DNA of 64,000 nt from Hyaloperonospora brassicae (Eukaryota > Oomycota > Peronosporomycetes > Peronosporales > Peronosporaceae). Made by a program: the position numbers and the translations under genes. Shown piece by piece: positions 23,632 to 37,273 of the stretch; position 1 is the stretch's first letter; each line of letters opens with the position of its first letter. The notes beneath the pieces were generated by a model. The model saw nothing but the letters and a program-made list of their open reading frames with translations. It had not been told where the DNA came from and made no database searches. Location: the NCBI GenBank assembly GCA_947650285.1, contig CANTFL010001442.1, positions 1 through 64,000 of the forward strand, in the 5' to 3' direction.

Positions 23632-26600
23632 CCCTGTATATTTTATTGCTCAGTTTTCATTCTATTCATAAGAAATTGCTTAAAATTGCATTCGTCTAGG
23701 GTTATTATTTAAAGAAGGAACAGGTACGTGGACGCTTTGAGCTTGATCTTAAGGCTAATCATTTGGTCGTAAGGCTACTTTACCTCCATCTATCTTATTC
23801 AAATATTACAGTGTGACATTGTAGTAATGTCTAGCTTTTCACGGTGGTATCTCCGCAGGGATTTGCAGAACCGAACTTTGAAGGTGTTGCTATACAATAT
23901 GGTGTGTAAATGCTGTTCAAGTTAAGCATAACTGCAATACCAAACAATCAAGAAGCAGATGCATCAAGAGTAGACATATTACTGAGGAGCTGGATTGACC
24001 CGTTTGGATGCTACTGCAATCTTTCACGAGGATACTACCGGACACGAAAAGAAGAAGTAGTCTGATATAAATAGTGAATCAAATTGATCGTGAAGAAGGT
24101 GCTGTGAATAGCATAAGTTAAAAGAAGGTGTTGTAAATAGCAGAAACTTTGTTTGTATCTCTAAAGTTTATGTGATGCTATTAAGTTTGGACAACAATGT
24201 TATCTGCAACGAAAGGCTTTATTGTCACAAACGTTGATGATACTACCTTCTGGATAAACATCGAGCGTTTGCACAATATACTACCACTATATGATGCTAC
24301 ATTTTCAACGTAGTTGCTTTATACGCGGCCCCTTTGTGTAATAATGACCGATCATAGATTTTATATATATTTCAGCGAATACTCTTGCGTGTACTCAATT
24401 TTTACGATGTAAAAAATTGGGATGATTGGACATGGTAGCTTGTTAGTGCACTACTTAGTCCACGCAGGTGAAAAAATTTAAATTCGACCCGATGCGACAA
24501 AGAGACCGTTAACGTAAATATGGATTTTTTTCGAATGATAACCCTTTTTTCTCGCTCAAATGGTATCATCGATATTCTTTTGTAATTCTGTACTTGGAGC
24601 TGCGTCATATTTTTTCTACTGGATCACTTTTAATTTATGTGTATTTTGCGTTTGTACCTCTCCTTGCAATTTGGAAAGCACAAAAGGTGTAAACATTTAC
24701 GTTTTTATATTGATAGGGTTGAGGTTATTCGTTTAAATTTACGTATAACTTCTTCCTTCTATCTCTTTCTTCATCTATCAAAGACCTCTGCCGAGCCTGT
24801 TATCGATAGTATATTCGCTGTAATAAAATGTGCATTGAGATTTACGTTTGTTTGCTACACAGCGAGCGTAGCACTTTATTAGGTACATACGTTGACAGTG
24901 GTGCTCGTATGGACCTATAAATTGCCGTCTGTAATCTGTCATGACGCAAAAGGATTGCTGTCTCCAAAGGAACATATAACACGCAGGCACAGGTGCATCA
25001 GTGCTATGGCCCAGATCAATGTATAACATAGCATTCTTACCGGTAAGATATAGGAGCATTATTGACAAAGTCGGTCTACGTCCATAGCACAGACCGATGA
25101 TGCCCGCGGCGTATGGTTTATGCATCCGGTGGCAAGGATGATTGATTTTGACAATATTCTTAGTTTCGACGCATTTGCAATTATATAACAAACAAGTGTG
25201 CCATTTTATTGGACTTGCGGGAATGCCATGTCTCACAAATGTTTAGGGCATAAATGTTTATTACCACAAGTTTTTCGGTATACTGTTTAGTGGTCTGAAG
25301 TACGAATAAAATTGTACAAGCATATACACCTTTTGTGCACATTTTCGTTCTTTTTTCATTTTGGGTTGGCTTTGTGTGCAATTTTGTTCTTTTAGAAATT
25401 CGTGTTGCGTATTCCATATTTCTGTTCACTCTCATATTTCTTGAATTGTGTGGCCATGTCTTACACTGACCTCCCCGAATATAGCTGTCATCCCATTGGT
25501 TGTTTGGATAAAACAAACAAGCCACTGCTATTGTAGTGTATAATGCATAATAATGGACTCAAATACCATGGCTCAATGTAAACTGTATCAATACGAGTGG
25601 ACGGTATACATCAAACTTTACTAATCAAACTCGATTGTTGCGCATTTTGACTTATCAAAAAAAATGCAAGGTAAATCAAGCAAAGTAGATTCTAAATATA
25701 GTGTTAAACATTCAATGAAGACTCTCACACCTTTGAAACTAAATAGGTGTTTCTCACACCTTTAGAAAAGACCATATAATCTCATTATCGAAACTTGATC
25801 AAGTTCAATATGCTTTGTTTTGCACCACTACATTTGGCTTTTTCAATTAAGTTTCATTAGAAAAGAAATTTGGTAGTGAAGGTCATTTGTCTCGACGAAA
25901 GGGCCACACTATTGATAGAATTACGTAGCAAGACGATTTCAATTCTAGTTCGTCCAAATCATGACTTCCGATGCATCTAAGACGCAAACCCACGTGACCT
26001 TCAAGAATACCGTGGTGTGCTCCGCTGCATGTATATGATTACAGTTAGATTATGCTTACGTTCTTGTGCCAGCAATAGCAAGATATACAGACTAGGGATA
26101 CTTTATCGTGTACTCAGAACACGCCCCTAAACATGCTGGAACGTCGCAGAGTTGAAGATAAGCGGCTGTTACAACAACACCACGATTTATGGCATTATCA
26201 AAGCCATAATGATTTAAGGAGGGGAACCCATGCGCACAGGGTTCTCCTAGAACGAAGAGTCTATTTACGGGTCAAAAGGTGCGTTTGCGAACTATAATTC
26301 CAGTTGCCACCTTATCATGCGATTTATTAATGGCTGCAGCAGAGGCAAATTTGTTGATGAGATTGCAAAGGAGCTAAAACACAGGAGCCGGCGTGCTACC
26401 GATGGCACGTTGCAATTTTTGCACCCAAAATATAGTGTTATGAACAAGCAGATATGCTCATTTTGCTCAGCGGTTTTGATGTAACAAGGCGAACTCCGAG
26501 CCAAACATAAATGGTCGCCAATTTTTTATTACGCTGGTTCCGACGCCCTGGATAGATGTGATCACTGTGTGCGAATAGGCTAGTTTGGTTGCGTTTCTAG

Positions 26601-27833
26601 GCTATCAAAATTCGATTTTCCAAAAGCATTAAAAGCGTATATTGTTTGGTCGGACTCTCGTCGGGAATGAAGGTGATCAAGCGTATTGGCATGGTATTTG
26701 CAAACGCTGACGAAAGGTGAGAAATGGTTGTAGAGGCTGTTGCATCACGCTAGATGGACTCGTACTGATAAAAGGCTATCAAAGGCTGCTATATTTGTTG
26801 CAAACGGGTTGATGGGTAAATGTCACGCAAAGAAATTCGCGTCAAAAGTGCGTAACGTTTTCCCTGTAGAGGTTTCTAAATATAGTGGATCAAGAGTTTG
26901 CGCGAAGATTTTCGGGAACGTTGTAGGTAAATTATTTTCTCAAGATCCGTTGCCCACAGTGTAATTTTAGCAATTCAATTGGCATATGGGTCGTATTAAT
27001 ATACGTGTTTGTTAAGAGTAAACCAAAAAGAACTGTCGTCTTCAACGAGAAACGATAGTCGCATCAAAATCAAAACGAATCTCGCTCGCAAGCATGAGTG
27101 CAGTACCAATCGAAAGTTTAGTATATTTCCAAATCCATTACACTAAGTATGAATACAGTTTGTCCTACGCAAACTGCTAACTTGTTATAATGATAGACAT
27201 CTTTGGCTGAAAGCATACTTAGCACATTGCATCCAGTACGCACGCATTTATCACGATAGCGCAATCTGTTTTTTGCCGAGGAAGGTTTTTATTTGTACAC
27301 ACCTTTAGTGAATTGATTAAAGCCGATTTCAACAAACCATCATCTTAGCAAGTCACTTAGCAACTCCAACACGGCGTCTGCCGAGAACCTTTGCACTTTA
27401 ATACGCGTATTAGTATCTTTGATTACGACTATTATAACACATGAACCTCTCGGCTCGAAATCTAATGTTAATTTGTCCTCAAATTTTAGCGGATATTATT
27501 TGCCTTTGCTTTTAATAATTCCTTTATCCGTTACGCCATTTGATCTCGAGCATAGTGCTGAAGTAGACAAATGTGTCGAGAATTGCTCCCGTATTTTGGG
27601 TCAAATGCTGTAATTAAGATACACGATAGAAGGTAAACCACGGAGTAGTTACGTGCATCAAGTGGTCTAAAACTCATTAAAAGTAGTGTCGTTCCCGGAA
27701 CGAAATTTACCTTTCGGGTTTTACTCGAAACGCATATTTGTTAGGGAATGAAAATTACAGTTAGTAATTAAAGAGGATGTTTTATCTAGCGTAATTGAGT
27801 TGATAAACATCTGTATCCATTTTAAATAATCTA
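23632..27833. other. AT-rich, gene-free stretch
   Basis: No supported gene. Near 26190-26255 there are short perfect inverted repeats (GAACCC with GGGTTC; ATGGC with GCCAT) of the kind that fill the intact retroelements, hinting at an eroded transposon. Confidence 0.45.
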
Positions 27834-28000
27834 AAGACAAGTGCCTTGCTAAGGCGTTTCAGATATTGTAATTGCAGTCAGGCATTGTTAACGTGCAGAA
27901 TCTTAAGCAATTTGTGCTTTGGTTTGTCGGATCTTAGATCCCTTAAACAAGGATCTTTAATTTTAAAACTGTTGACTCGTTGAGTCGAGTTCATGTAAAG
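27834..28000 (+). repeat. LTR-like repeat, copy 1 (decayed retroelement)
   Basis: Shares blocks, in the same order, with 35307-35480: AAGTGCC...CTAAGGCG at the start, a GGATC/GGACC hairpin in the middle, and TTGACTC...GAGTCG...GTTC at the end. It is followed after about 85 bp by gag-like coding traces, so it is probably the 3' part of a 5' LTR or leader of an old element. Confidence 0.5.
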
Positions 28001-28084
28001 AACTCATTTACTCAATCAGCAAACGCCTTTCTCTATCAAAGAAGATATAGTGCATCTGACACAATTGTAGTCAATGTACAGCTG

Positions 28085-28560
28085 ATTCTGCAAATACTGG
28101 CCCTCTGTGAGGAAGAAGCAAGCAAACCCTCTCTCTGAGCCCCAAAAGTTCGAACTTACTAAGCTGACAAAAGCCTTAGGGCCAGAGTATGTGGACTTTC
28201 TTGTGTCGCAAGGTCCGGGCGTGTTGCACGCATGTATCGGTGACTTTTTGTCATTTGAGTCGCCCCTTCTAGGATAGTTTCAAAACAAAATGGCGTCGGC
28301 TAAGTCAGTTCGCTACGTGCTTGTACCAGACGAAGAGGCTAATCCTCGACCTCTCATTTGAAGTATTTAGTACTGCTCCGGAAAGGTGGGGGAAAGCCCT
28401 ACCCTTTAGCTTCGGTAGATGGAGATGTTAATGGAGTATGGTATGCTATCTCTATAGCACTATCAATTATCGCTGGCTGTATCGCAGCTTGGTGGTAGCC
28501 AGGTCAAGAGCGAGTTGTTGGACTATGTCCAAGAGTTGCGATACTCATAGCTTCTATGAA
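28085..28560 (+). pseudogene. Possible retrotransposon gag remnant
   Basis: One frame reads QKFELTKLTKALG, then GPEYVDFLVSQGPG, then a stop. A second frame carries GGGKPYPLASVDGDV with WYAISIALSIIAG, which faintly resembles the capsid region of oomycete Gypsy gag proteins. Stops and frameshifts are frequent. The call rests mainly on its position behind an LTR-like block and is uncertain. Confidence 0.35.
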
Positions 28561-31500
28561 ATCGACTTTCTCCTATAATATTGCATGTGACGGTTTTTAT
28601 GAAAGATATTCGCCCTAGCGCTACCATGACCAAAGTCGTTCGTGTTCATCGCACTTCTTAGAAAAAAACTGTGAACATAACACAAAAATGCTACAATGTT
28701 AAGCTTGCAATGTTTATATGGAATGGGCAACATCAAATCTCGACTTGACCAAGCTCTAGAAGCACCTCAGGCTTTACTTAACCTGAACCCATAGACCTTC
28801 GCAATATTGAAGGTGAAAGCAAGCCGAGCTAAAAATTACTAAAACGAAACGCGCCTCCGTCGCTGCTCTACGTGCGGAAGCACTTAGTACTTGAGTGACG
28901 AATTTCCGTTGCACAAACAGCTCCAGGCTCATGTAAATCGAAATTCATCCAACAACCCAAACTATGGATAGGCACGGGAACACGTCAACTCCTCGTTGGA
29001 GAGGGGGATTCTTACCGCGGATGAACTAGGAACTGTAAATCGGTAAGAGTTGAAGGAGTTAGTTGTGATGCTTCATCATTTCTTTGTATCCGTTCCATCA
29101 TATCGTTTGTTCGAATTAGAATGAGCTCTATTACAATGATTGTAATTTATCACGGTGGTATTGACATAGGATGCATTCGCATCTGATACTTTGATCCTTG
29201 ATCTCCTGCATTTTCAACCTCGCCTGCTTCGTTTCCCATAAAAAAGCTTATAGCGTCCATTTGCCGAAGAGACAGAAGCCTTGGACATTATCGCGCATGA
29301 TAAAAGATCGCAAGCAACGATAGAGATGCGTATCACTTTGTAAGATGCTACAGAACAGCGCACGCTAACCGTTATAAGAACTTGGAGATCGTGCTGGCCT
29401 CCTCTAGATCAACAATATAAGACGCATTCTTTAGTCAGAAATCGCGACTCTAATGATAAGTAGATACGACCAAATGCATACCGAGTCTCGATTACGTAAA
29501 TGTGGATAAGGAGGTTATGACAAGCTATAGGTCATTGTAGTATCAAAATATCATTGTCGTTTGTAGAACAACATACAGTTAGCTTCCACAGTCGATACAT
29601 AACACGAAATAGAGTAGTTGAAACGTCTTTATTTTTCAGGAGCACATTTTGTTCAGCACCTTTATGGATACTACCTCGTTAGCGAGTTGGCGACCAGATA
29701 ACTGTGGTTGCAAGTTTACTGTATTGTACTGGGCGTTTTGACTTGTCCAGAAGAGAATATTTCTTTCTTCGCAACAAACTTATTCGTGGACAGCTACGAT
29801 GGTTTTATTAATATGTATTCTGCATTGATCGATACAATGTATTAGTTTTCATGTTATTGATATTTTGTGATCTGTGCCCAAACGTGTTGAATAAAAATGG
29901 TGCCTAATGCAATCGCATACGCATAATCTCCAATACCTCTGTTTATAACATATTTCAGTCGGCTGCATTCAAAAATTGCAAGACAGCATGCGCGGTACAC
30001 GATTTCGTGATCTGAACCCTGGAAGAGATTTTTGGACAGGTTGTCACGATTTTACCAAATATAATGCAGTACCAGCTACAGACTAAACTTTCTTTTACCT
30101 GATACGCTGTTAAACTATACTGTTGTAAAGAGTAGAGAAATTACGGTCGACCCGTGAGAACATAAAAATATAGATGGACGGACCAGCCGCTTACCATTGA
30201 CAATATGACGTGGTCACGTGCAGTTCCGTTCATGATACATGGTATAGAGTTAAAATATCGAAGGTATTCCTCGACTCGTGTATTTTATATATACTTCCTC
30301 TACCCTTTGCACGTGTTCAGCCGACTACGACTAGCATCAATTAAGATATAGTTACCGCGCAATTTGGTGCTGCTTCATCTAAATCAAGAACAAAAAGCAC
30401 AATTCATTATCTACCCACTTGTACTTTTTTGTATTTTGTTTTCATAAAAGACTTCTAGACTAATATTATCTAGTTTTTCTCGTTATATGTATGTTACAAG
30501 ATTTCTTTTTCTTGTGTCTATGCCACACCGCTTTCCTTTTCTGACAAACGTATCATCCTCATTATGATCACCACTTAAGCTAATTACTGCTTTGTAAAGT
30601 GGCACACACAGAAGTTTTATAGAACGTATCCTGTCATATCTTATTGTCGGACGAAGGAGTAAGTCTACATCACTGCAATAACTTTTGCCTAGACACGCGA
30701 AAGCGTAGCATCTCGACGTTTTGCATTTTACGACAAATCGTATCAGCTGCTGTAGACTTGGCAAGCAAATAAACGCAAAAGCGCAACATTTAAGATTTAA
30801 TTTATACACGCTGGGCTGCAGCCAAGTCAAAAGCTAAGAGTCCACATTTTGATCGAATCTAACGCAGTCAGGTACGAGTATCGTCTTTAGGGCCGACAAC
30901 AATACCATTTTTTAGCTATTGGCGGACAAAAGAGATCAGCGGTAGCACACCAAACTATCGCGCTTGAATATTTAGTGCTACCTTAAAGAAAAAACGTATA
31001 CCCAGCGCACAAGCATCAGGAGTATTAGTAATTACAGCTTCGTTCGCATAATATTGGGTCGATTTCACGTCTCGACGTCTGTCAGTCACAGAAGATGCGA
31101 GAAGAAGAAGTGCCTTGTAAGACTTTATTTGATATAAGGTGTAGCTTTTCTTACGATGTCAAAAAGTACTAGCATATTCACTGCAGATCTCCATTTCATC
31201 GATTCTGCTTTATCAGAAACCGCGTTTAACTCGTCCAAAATTTCACACACGTCCAGTCAATCAACACATTGAACCGAAGGATATAATGGCTGGTACACCA
31301 GCCACCGATGACCCCGATCTGTTTCTGTTAAGGCGTCATTCACTGCGTCAGACGGCTCAGTTAGAGCGTGCATAATTCGTGTTATACATCATGTAGCACC
31401 GATGAGCATATATGATGTACACTCAGACACCACTCGGACCATGTATATTCAGTTTCTTATATAAAAAACACAGAGGTGGTACCGGATTCGGAGCAGTATC

Positions 31501-34500
31501 TATTCCACACCCATTCATCAACGAATTTGCTTGTAATATACGCTGCTCCTCTTTTCGTGGCCTTTAATTAAAATGAATAAAATATTAATACCAAGCAAAT
31601 GTATTAAAGCGATGATCGCAAGCTTTTTAGCAATCTTCACTGTCGCCTAGATAATTCACTTTCGGAGGTAGTACTCCATTTACATGCTCCTGTGCTTTCT
31701 CACCTTGTGTGAACGTCGGTAGGGCAAGCTACACTCTTCCAGGTGCACTGATGTCGATGGATAACTTGAACGTGTAAGCGAAGGGTTAAGAGTAACGGTA
31801 AGTAACGCTTCACAGTAACAATGGTACATGAAGTGGACCATGTCGTTAAAGGAGACGATCAGCAGGTTCAAAATTTACAAGGTAGCAGAACTGAAGTTTC
31901 AGGTAAGAAGTGTGGTAGCTCGTGGCTGACTTGTAGATCATTGAACATACTTATATTTGCTTCTAAGTGCGCGTGTTGAAATCTCTTCCAAGTAAGATTA
32001 CTGGACACCCGACGTCAGAAAAAGGCACGAGTGACCCCGACATCGATGAGATCAACGTGTACAATATGTAGATACTTGATTTGCTTGTCCTTCTGACCAC
32101 CTGAGACGTCTCGTGGTCTTGTACATCGTTACAAATTGTGTTTCTGCATCTGACCGAAGATGTTCGATTGTCTTGAAAGTCCCAAATCCCTGCCCTTACA
32201 ATCCAGGTATTATTTCCATGTTTGAAGCATGTTCCTTTTCTGAAGTCAAGTGTCTACTAATCTAACCTGAACGAAACTTCGACACGTGTCCTTAGAAGCG
32301 AATTAAACTTTGCTTAATTTTTCATTAAAAATGCCACGAGCAACCACACTTCATACCTAAAAATCCGGTTTTGCTACCATGTGTCGTGTATCCCTGCTGA
32401 TTGTCTCCTTGAATGACATGGCTTACTTCATGTATTTTCCTGATCTCGGGCCGCGGATCGTAGACGGCGTAAAGTATTCCTTAATTTAATCTATCACTCT
32501 TTAACCTACATCGAATGTCCAATACCATCGACGGCCCTGAGTGTTAAACGGATGTGATGAAACATGTTCGACCGTCTCCACCAACCGTTTACCGGTCCGG
32601 ACTTTGAAGATGATCAGATTCGTCCTTATGTCGCTAGATTGCTAGATCAATAATTCACACGAAACCAAACTCATATTTATTCACATCCACAATCAAGTTT
32701 AGTCAGCAGTAATCTCATTTTTAACGCTGTAACAGCTTTATATATTGGATCCTCGAGATCTTTCTTATCGATTTCGAGCAGGTCTAATGTCACACTTCCT
32801 ACGCATGTAACGTTTCTGGCCAGTTACGTTAACATATATAGGGCAGCAATCGTGGTAATAATTAATTCTTGTCGTTTTATGGAAATTCGTGTCGACCTGC
32901 ACTCGTACGTCTCCAAGTCACGAGCTGCAAATGCATCAAATTTCAAAGACAGACAAATCCACCGTGAGGGAGAGCTTGAAATTTATAATTCATACTATTA
33001 CAGATTCAAAATCCACTTATCCATCTCACTATCACGCAAGCGATTCATCTTCAATCCGCATTTATTTGCTGAATGTCAAGCAAATCTAAAATTAAAGATG
33101 TTACGACGTATCAATTTTTATCGCATACGACGCAGCAAGTCGTCCATTAAACTTTCCAACAGCATCAATGCTCAATAAACACTTAAAGTAAATTTAATGC
33201 CGATTACTTATTCACCTGATCATAATAACGCAGGATTGAAACGCACAATTGAATCCGACTTGTTTTAAGCATGATACGCACCAGTAGAAAGCCGAACGGT
33301 CAAGAATGTATAAGGCGCGTATAGCCTACATCACGTTCTTACACACATTGTAAAATCAATATTGTGCGGAGGATCGATGCCAGTGCGACAGCACCCCAGT
33401 TCGATGGCTTTAGCTCGATTAACCACAGAAAAATGATTTAGTCATTACAAAAGTGATGGAAGCATACATTGAGCGCCTAATTGCTGTTATAAGGATACAT
33501 CGAATTTTTTTGTTACATACTGTTGCCAGCAGCACGAAGCTTCTCTGTTCGAACATTTGGCAAAATGTCGCAAATTATTATCGTTAAACACTTCAAAAAC
33601 GCAATGACTGTCGACCTTAAAAAATGATGTATGCCCGTGCACTGTCAGCATCCAGAGCAAGTCTATTTGATATTTACAGTATAATAAATGCAATGTCTCT
33701 CAATAGCGTTAGCTTTAACACCATGCATATTTGAACAATTGTGTATTTCATCTCGGAGGGCTTGAAATAACAATGACTAAAGTGCTGAGTTGTTAAATTA
33801 ATACGATGCTTTATCCATCGGTCGACACAGAAGCCTTGGACCGCAAACGCTGATCCGTCAATACCGATCGTAGAATTCGAAGATTTAGAAAATAAAGACA
33901 CACCTGGAAAAGGCAATAATCACTACCTATTGGCAAGGGTAAACACTCGATGAATCAAATTGTAGAAGTAAATGAAATTCGAGTTTCTGCGCCAAGCCGG
34001 TTAGATGATAATACTGTATCTATAACTTGATCGGCAATCATGAGGGTTATCGTGCGAAGATCTACCAAAGTCACCTCTTCGATGATGACTCAAGGCAACA
34101 CATATTTTCCATTTAAAGCTAGTCACATTTATTGCTCGTACTGATAGCCACAATTAGAACTGATGACATGTAAAGCGGCGCGCTAAAGAAAGCTATAGTC
34201 TGGAGAATGAGATGAACAGCGGCTTGCGACCTGTAATGATTTTATAGCTTACAATTTCATTCCGATCGGCTAACGGGATATTCATAAGCGTAAAGCATCC
34301 TGAACAGCACATCAAGCTGGTCGAAGATAGAGTGGGCGCGCAACAAGATATGTCACATTTCAATCATAGTATTGAGGGCAGAACTCTACCATGCAACAAA
34401 TAGTTTTGAATCACACGCCAATTTGAACTGAACTAGTTCAAACTGTATTTACTGTCCGCAAATCCGATCGGTTCTCTCATACCCTAAGTAAAGGAGGCGT

Positions 34501-34879
34501 GCAGAGGATGAGGCATTCTCTCGAACGACTTAACGCTGTAGCGAAAAAAAAGAACTAATTTGGCATATTTTCAAGTCGCCTTACGGAACCCTAAATGATT
34601 CTTGTCCATTTTATTTAGCCACAAGCTAAGAATAATACAAATTTCTTACGTACCATTGCGCGCGTATGGCAGCTATCGGGATTTATTTGGTGATTTTCTT
34701 GGTCTACATCAATTATTACGTAGATCGTTTCTAATTTACCTGATGATAACATACTTTTAATATTAACTACCAAAGGTTTAATGCTTAAGCACTTTATCTT
34801 TCAGAGATAGATTCACATTAATCTAAATTTTGGTACAAATGACATCTGAAGGGCTCACCTTCTACATTGCCATGTAACT
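28561..34879. other. AT-rich, gene-free stretch
   Basis: Over 6 kb with no frame above about 115 codons and no recognisable domain on either strand. It probably consists of old, unrecognisable transposon sequence. Confidence 0.5.
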
Positions 34880-35500
34880 CAATGTCACTTTGGTGACTTA
34901 TTGACAACTAATTGGTGAGTGAACACTGTTGGTTCACCTCAGAGAGATGAGCACTTGTTGGTTCTTAGTAGCGCATTTTTGCGTAGAAATGCTTTATTTC
35001 GTCTTAATACGAATAGGAAAGTAATTATTCGCTTGTATTTACGACTGTATCGTCTTTGATGTCTATTGTAATGGGGTTACATGTCGACTGATAGTCGACA
35101 ATAGGTATGATGCACACAAGGGATGGGATCTCATTCAAACTGATATCAGAACACAGTATCTATTGTTGGATACAGATGTCTGTCAACCATTGATTACGAA
35201 ATCAGCTAGAGGATTTATTACGGTCATTAGTTACTAGGTTAAGCACGTTATTATAAGCTGTTCTTTAAGGTTAAAAGAAATAAAGTTCATTTTCCATTTT
35301 GATCCGAAAGACACGTGCCTCTCTAAGGCGTCTTGTGATCGTTTGAGGAGGTAGCAACAACTTGTTAAGGCAGCTACCCTTCGTGCACTCTGTGCGTTAA
35401 TCCTCTGAATCATTTGGTCCCCCTGGAACAGGGACCGTAAGCTCTCGAGCTTGTTGACTCTTTGAGTCGGGTTCTTTGAACCAAAGTTGCTCGTAGAGCG
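34880..35500 (+). repeat. LTR-like block with hairpins, copy 2
   Basis: The 3' part (35307-35480) matches the repeat at 27834-28000. The block contains a run of short perfect inverted repeats: GTCAC/GTGAC near 34885, GTGAAC/GTTCAC near 34920, GTCGAC twice near 35085-35100, GGTCCC/GGGACC near 35417, and TTGACTC/GAGTCGG near 35453. It is probably a solo or orphan LTR of the same old family; the ends are not resolved. Confidence 0.45.
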
Positions 35501-36479
35501 TTAAGCCTTCCTCTGGCTTAAGGAGCTGTGTAGCTCCTCTACATCTATTATAGAAGTTTCACGTGACGATGCACCATGCGCAGATCGTGCACCTTCTATA
35601 ACTAGTGTGGCTGCCGAATTGAAGCAGAAATATATGAATCCGATCTGAGGGCGATAATTTAGTGGTTCGGATGCAACATTTGCCTTGATGTCACCCTCCA
35701 AGTCTTTCCGATAATCCAGACGGCTCAAAAATCAAACAAAGTAGGTCGCACTTACACGAATGCTTCATGGATGGTCGACTCGATAGCGATAATCCTCACA
35801 CTGCCGTCGGCGATTTTCATAAAGTCATCATAGTCGAGGCTATCAACATGATCGCGACGATCATGCTGCCGGCATTTCGGTTGAAAGAAGCCGCAACGCA
35901 CTGCTTCACGCTTTCCTGTAATTACCGTAATGGCCAATGCAGCATAATTATATTCAGTAGGCTAGAACAATCACCAATCGAGGTGTTTTCCATAGTTCGT
36001 GTCCAATCTCTCATAACGCTAACTTCACACCGATAAAGTTTCGCTTCGAACAATAAATTCAATCAGCGATACATTCAATCATCGTTTGTACTGGTAAACA
36101 TTGTCAATGTGATAATCACAAATTGTCCACTATGTAAAAATCGAATGCGCGTTTTGACTTAAAACACCTCGAGCAGCCGCATTAATTTCGAGAAGAGGTC
36201 TTCGAACTGCTCGCGACTCAAGTTGAAACGGTAGTTAGATTGTCATATTTCAAGGAACGACAATTTACAAAGTCGTGCAAAGACTCAAATTGCGCCCCTT
36301 GAGAGGTCCATTTTCTCTCTATCCTTCGAAAGGTCGTGTGTATCGAGTTTGTCGGTCATCCGGTCAAATCGCGCCTTCCAGATAATTCAGGAAGCTCAAT
36401 AGCTGCTCCACCGGCCGACGTATCTTGCCCGACGTCACTTTACGTCAAAATGCTGCAATATACACTCCACTAAGAAGCG
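35501..36479. other. Intergenic before the first full Gypsy element
   Basis: No supported gene. A minus frame at about 36280-36400 reads FDRMTDKLDTHDLSKDREKM and may be another transposon trace. Confidence 0.4.
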
Positions 36480-36484
36480 TCGAC

Positions 36485-36879
36485 TGAAACGGGGCAGCCC
36501 GCTACATGGATATTGTCATTTAGAAGATAATGACAGTAAAGAATATTATGTTGAATATTCTTTTATCAATATCACCAATGGTGGTTAAATTGATGGGTCT
36601 ATCAAAGGGTCTGCTCATTGGTTTATATCTTGATGGTTTCAACCCACCAATCGCCGCAGGATGCGCGCAATGAGCGGTGACGAGACGTCACCATACACTT
36701 AGTTATATTAACATAATTAAGTCAGGTTAAACAGAGAGACGGTAGACAAAAGACTTAATTATACTAAAATAACAGTTCTACTTTTACCCTACCTACGCTT
36801 CCTCGCTTGCCTCGTGTACGTCTGTAGGGGCACCTAAAACCCTTGCGTTAAGTTCGCGCAAGGGTGTGCCCCGTTACAC
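36485..36879 (+). repeat. 5' LTR of Gypsy copy A
   Basis: 395 bp, TG...CA. Consists largely of consecutive hairpins, for example TTGTCATT with AATGACA near 36515-36535, GGTGACG with CGTCACC near 36678-36694, and the CCCTTGCG and CGCAAGGG arms near 36840-36867. It should carry the promoter and polyadenylation signals of the element. Confidence 0.95.
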
Positions 36880-36899
36880 CCGGTAGCACTTTGTAGTCC
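36880..36899 (+). other. Primer-binding site of copy A
   Basis: Immediately behind the 5' LTR: CGGTAGCACTTTGTAGTCC, which in copy B begins with the expected TGG (TGGTAGCACTTTGTAGTCC), two bases after the LTR. It should pair with the 3' end of a tRNA that I cannot name. The first T is changed to C here. Confidence 0.6.
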
Positions 36900-36922
36900 T
36901 CTCAAGGACCACAGCATCCAAC

Positions 36923-37273
36923 ATGAATATGTTGGATGATGAAGACACCTTTCACGCCACGCGTGAAGGTTTTACCCATTTGAGTGACATCGAATGGAGT
37001 GCGGTAGAACGAATGAGTTCTACCGTACGCGAGTTCGCAATTAGCGTTATGTTGGAGTCTCTAGACAGAGACCAACAACATGCTGATATCGCCAAGTCCA
37101 TTCAAAATGAACTTGTCATCGGGAGGGAGAAAGTAGCCTTGCTTCACCAGCAAGGCTCTCAACAGGCCGAGCAGTTGAGAGAACTCGGTGCTCAACATAC
37201 GGAGCTGTTGAGACAGCATCAATTCCATGCTGCTGTGGGGGGACGGCACATGCGCGTCGTCCCGAAGTCATGA
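36923..37273 (+). CDS. Gypsy gag ORF 1 (copy A)
   Basis: 116 codons beginning MNMLDDEDTF. Contains a long Gln/Glu/Leu-rich helical stretch from residue 70 on (HQQGSQQAEQLRELGAQHTE), probably a coiled coil used in particle assembly. Its stop overlaps the start of the next ORF as ATGA (37270-37273), so the second product may be made by termination-reinitiation. The same overlap is present in copy B, which argues that the split is original to this family rather than damage. Confidence 0.75.
   Translation: MNMLDDEDTFHATREGFTHLSDIEWSAVERMSSTVREFAISVMLESLDRDQQHADIAKSIQNELVIGREKVALLHQQGSQQAEQLRELGAQHTELLRQHQFHAAVGGRHMRVVPKS

Noticed and set aside
24778..25236. 152-codon minus-strand ORF
   Set aside because: Sits in AT-rich decayed DNA; no domain, no start context and composition typical of chance frames.
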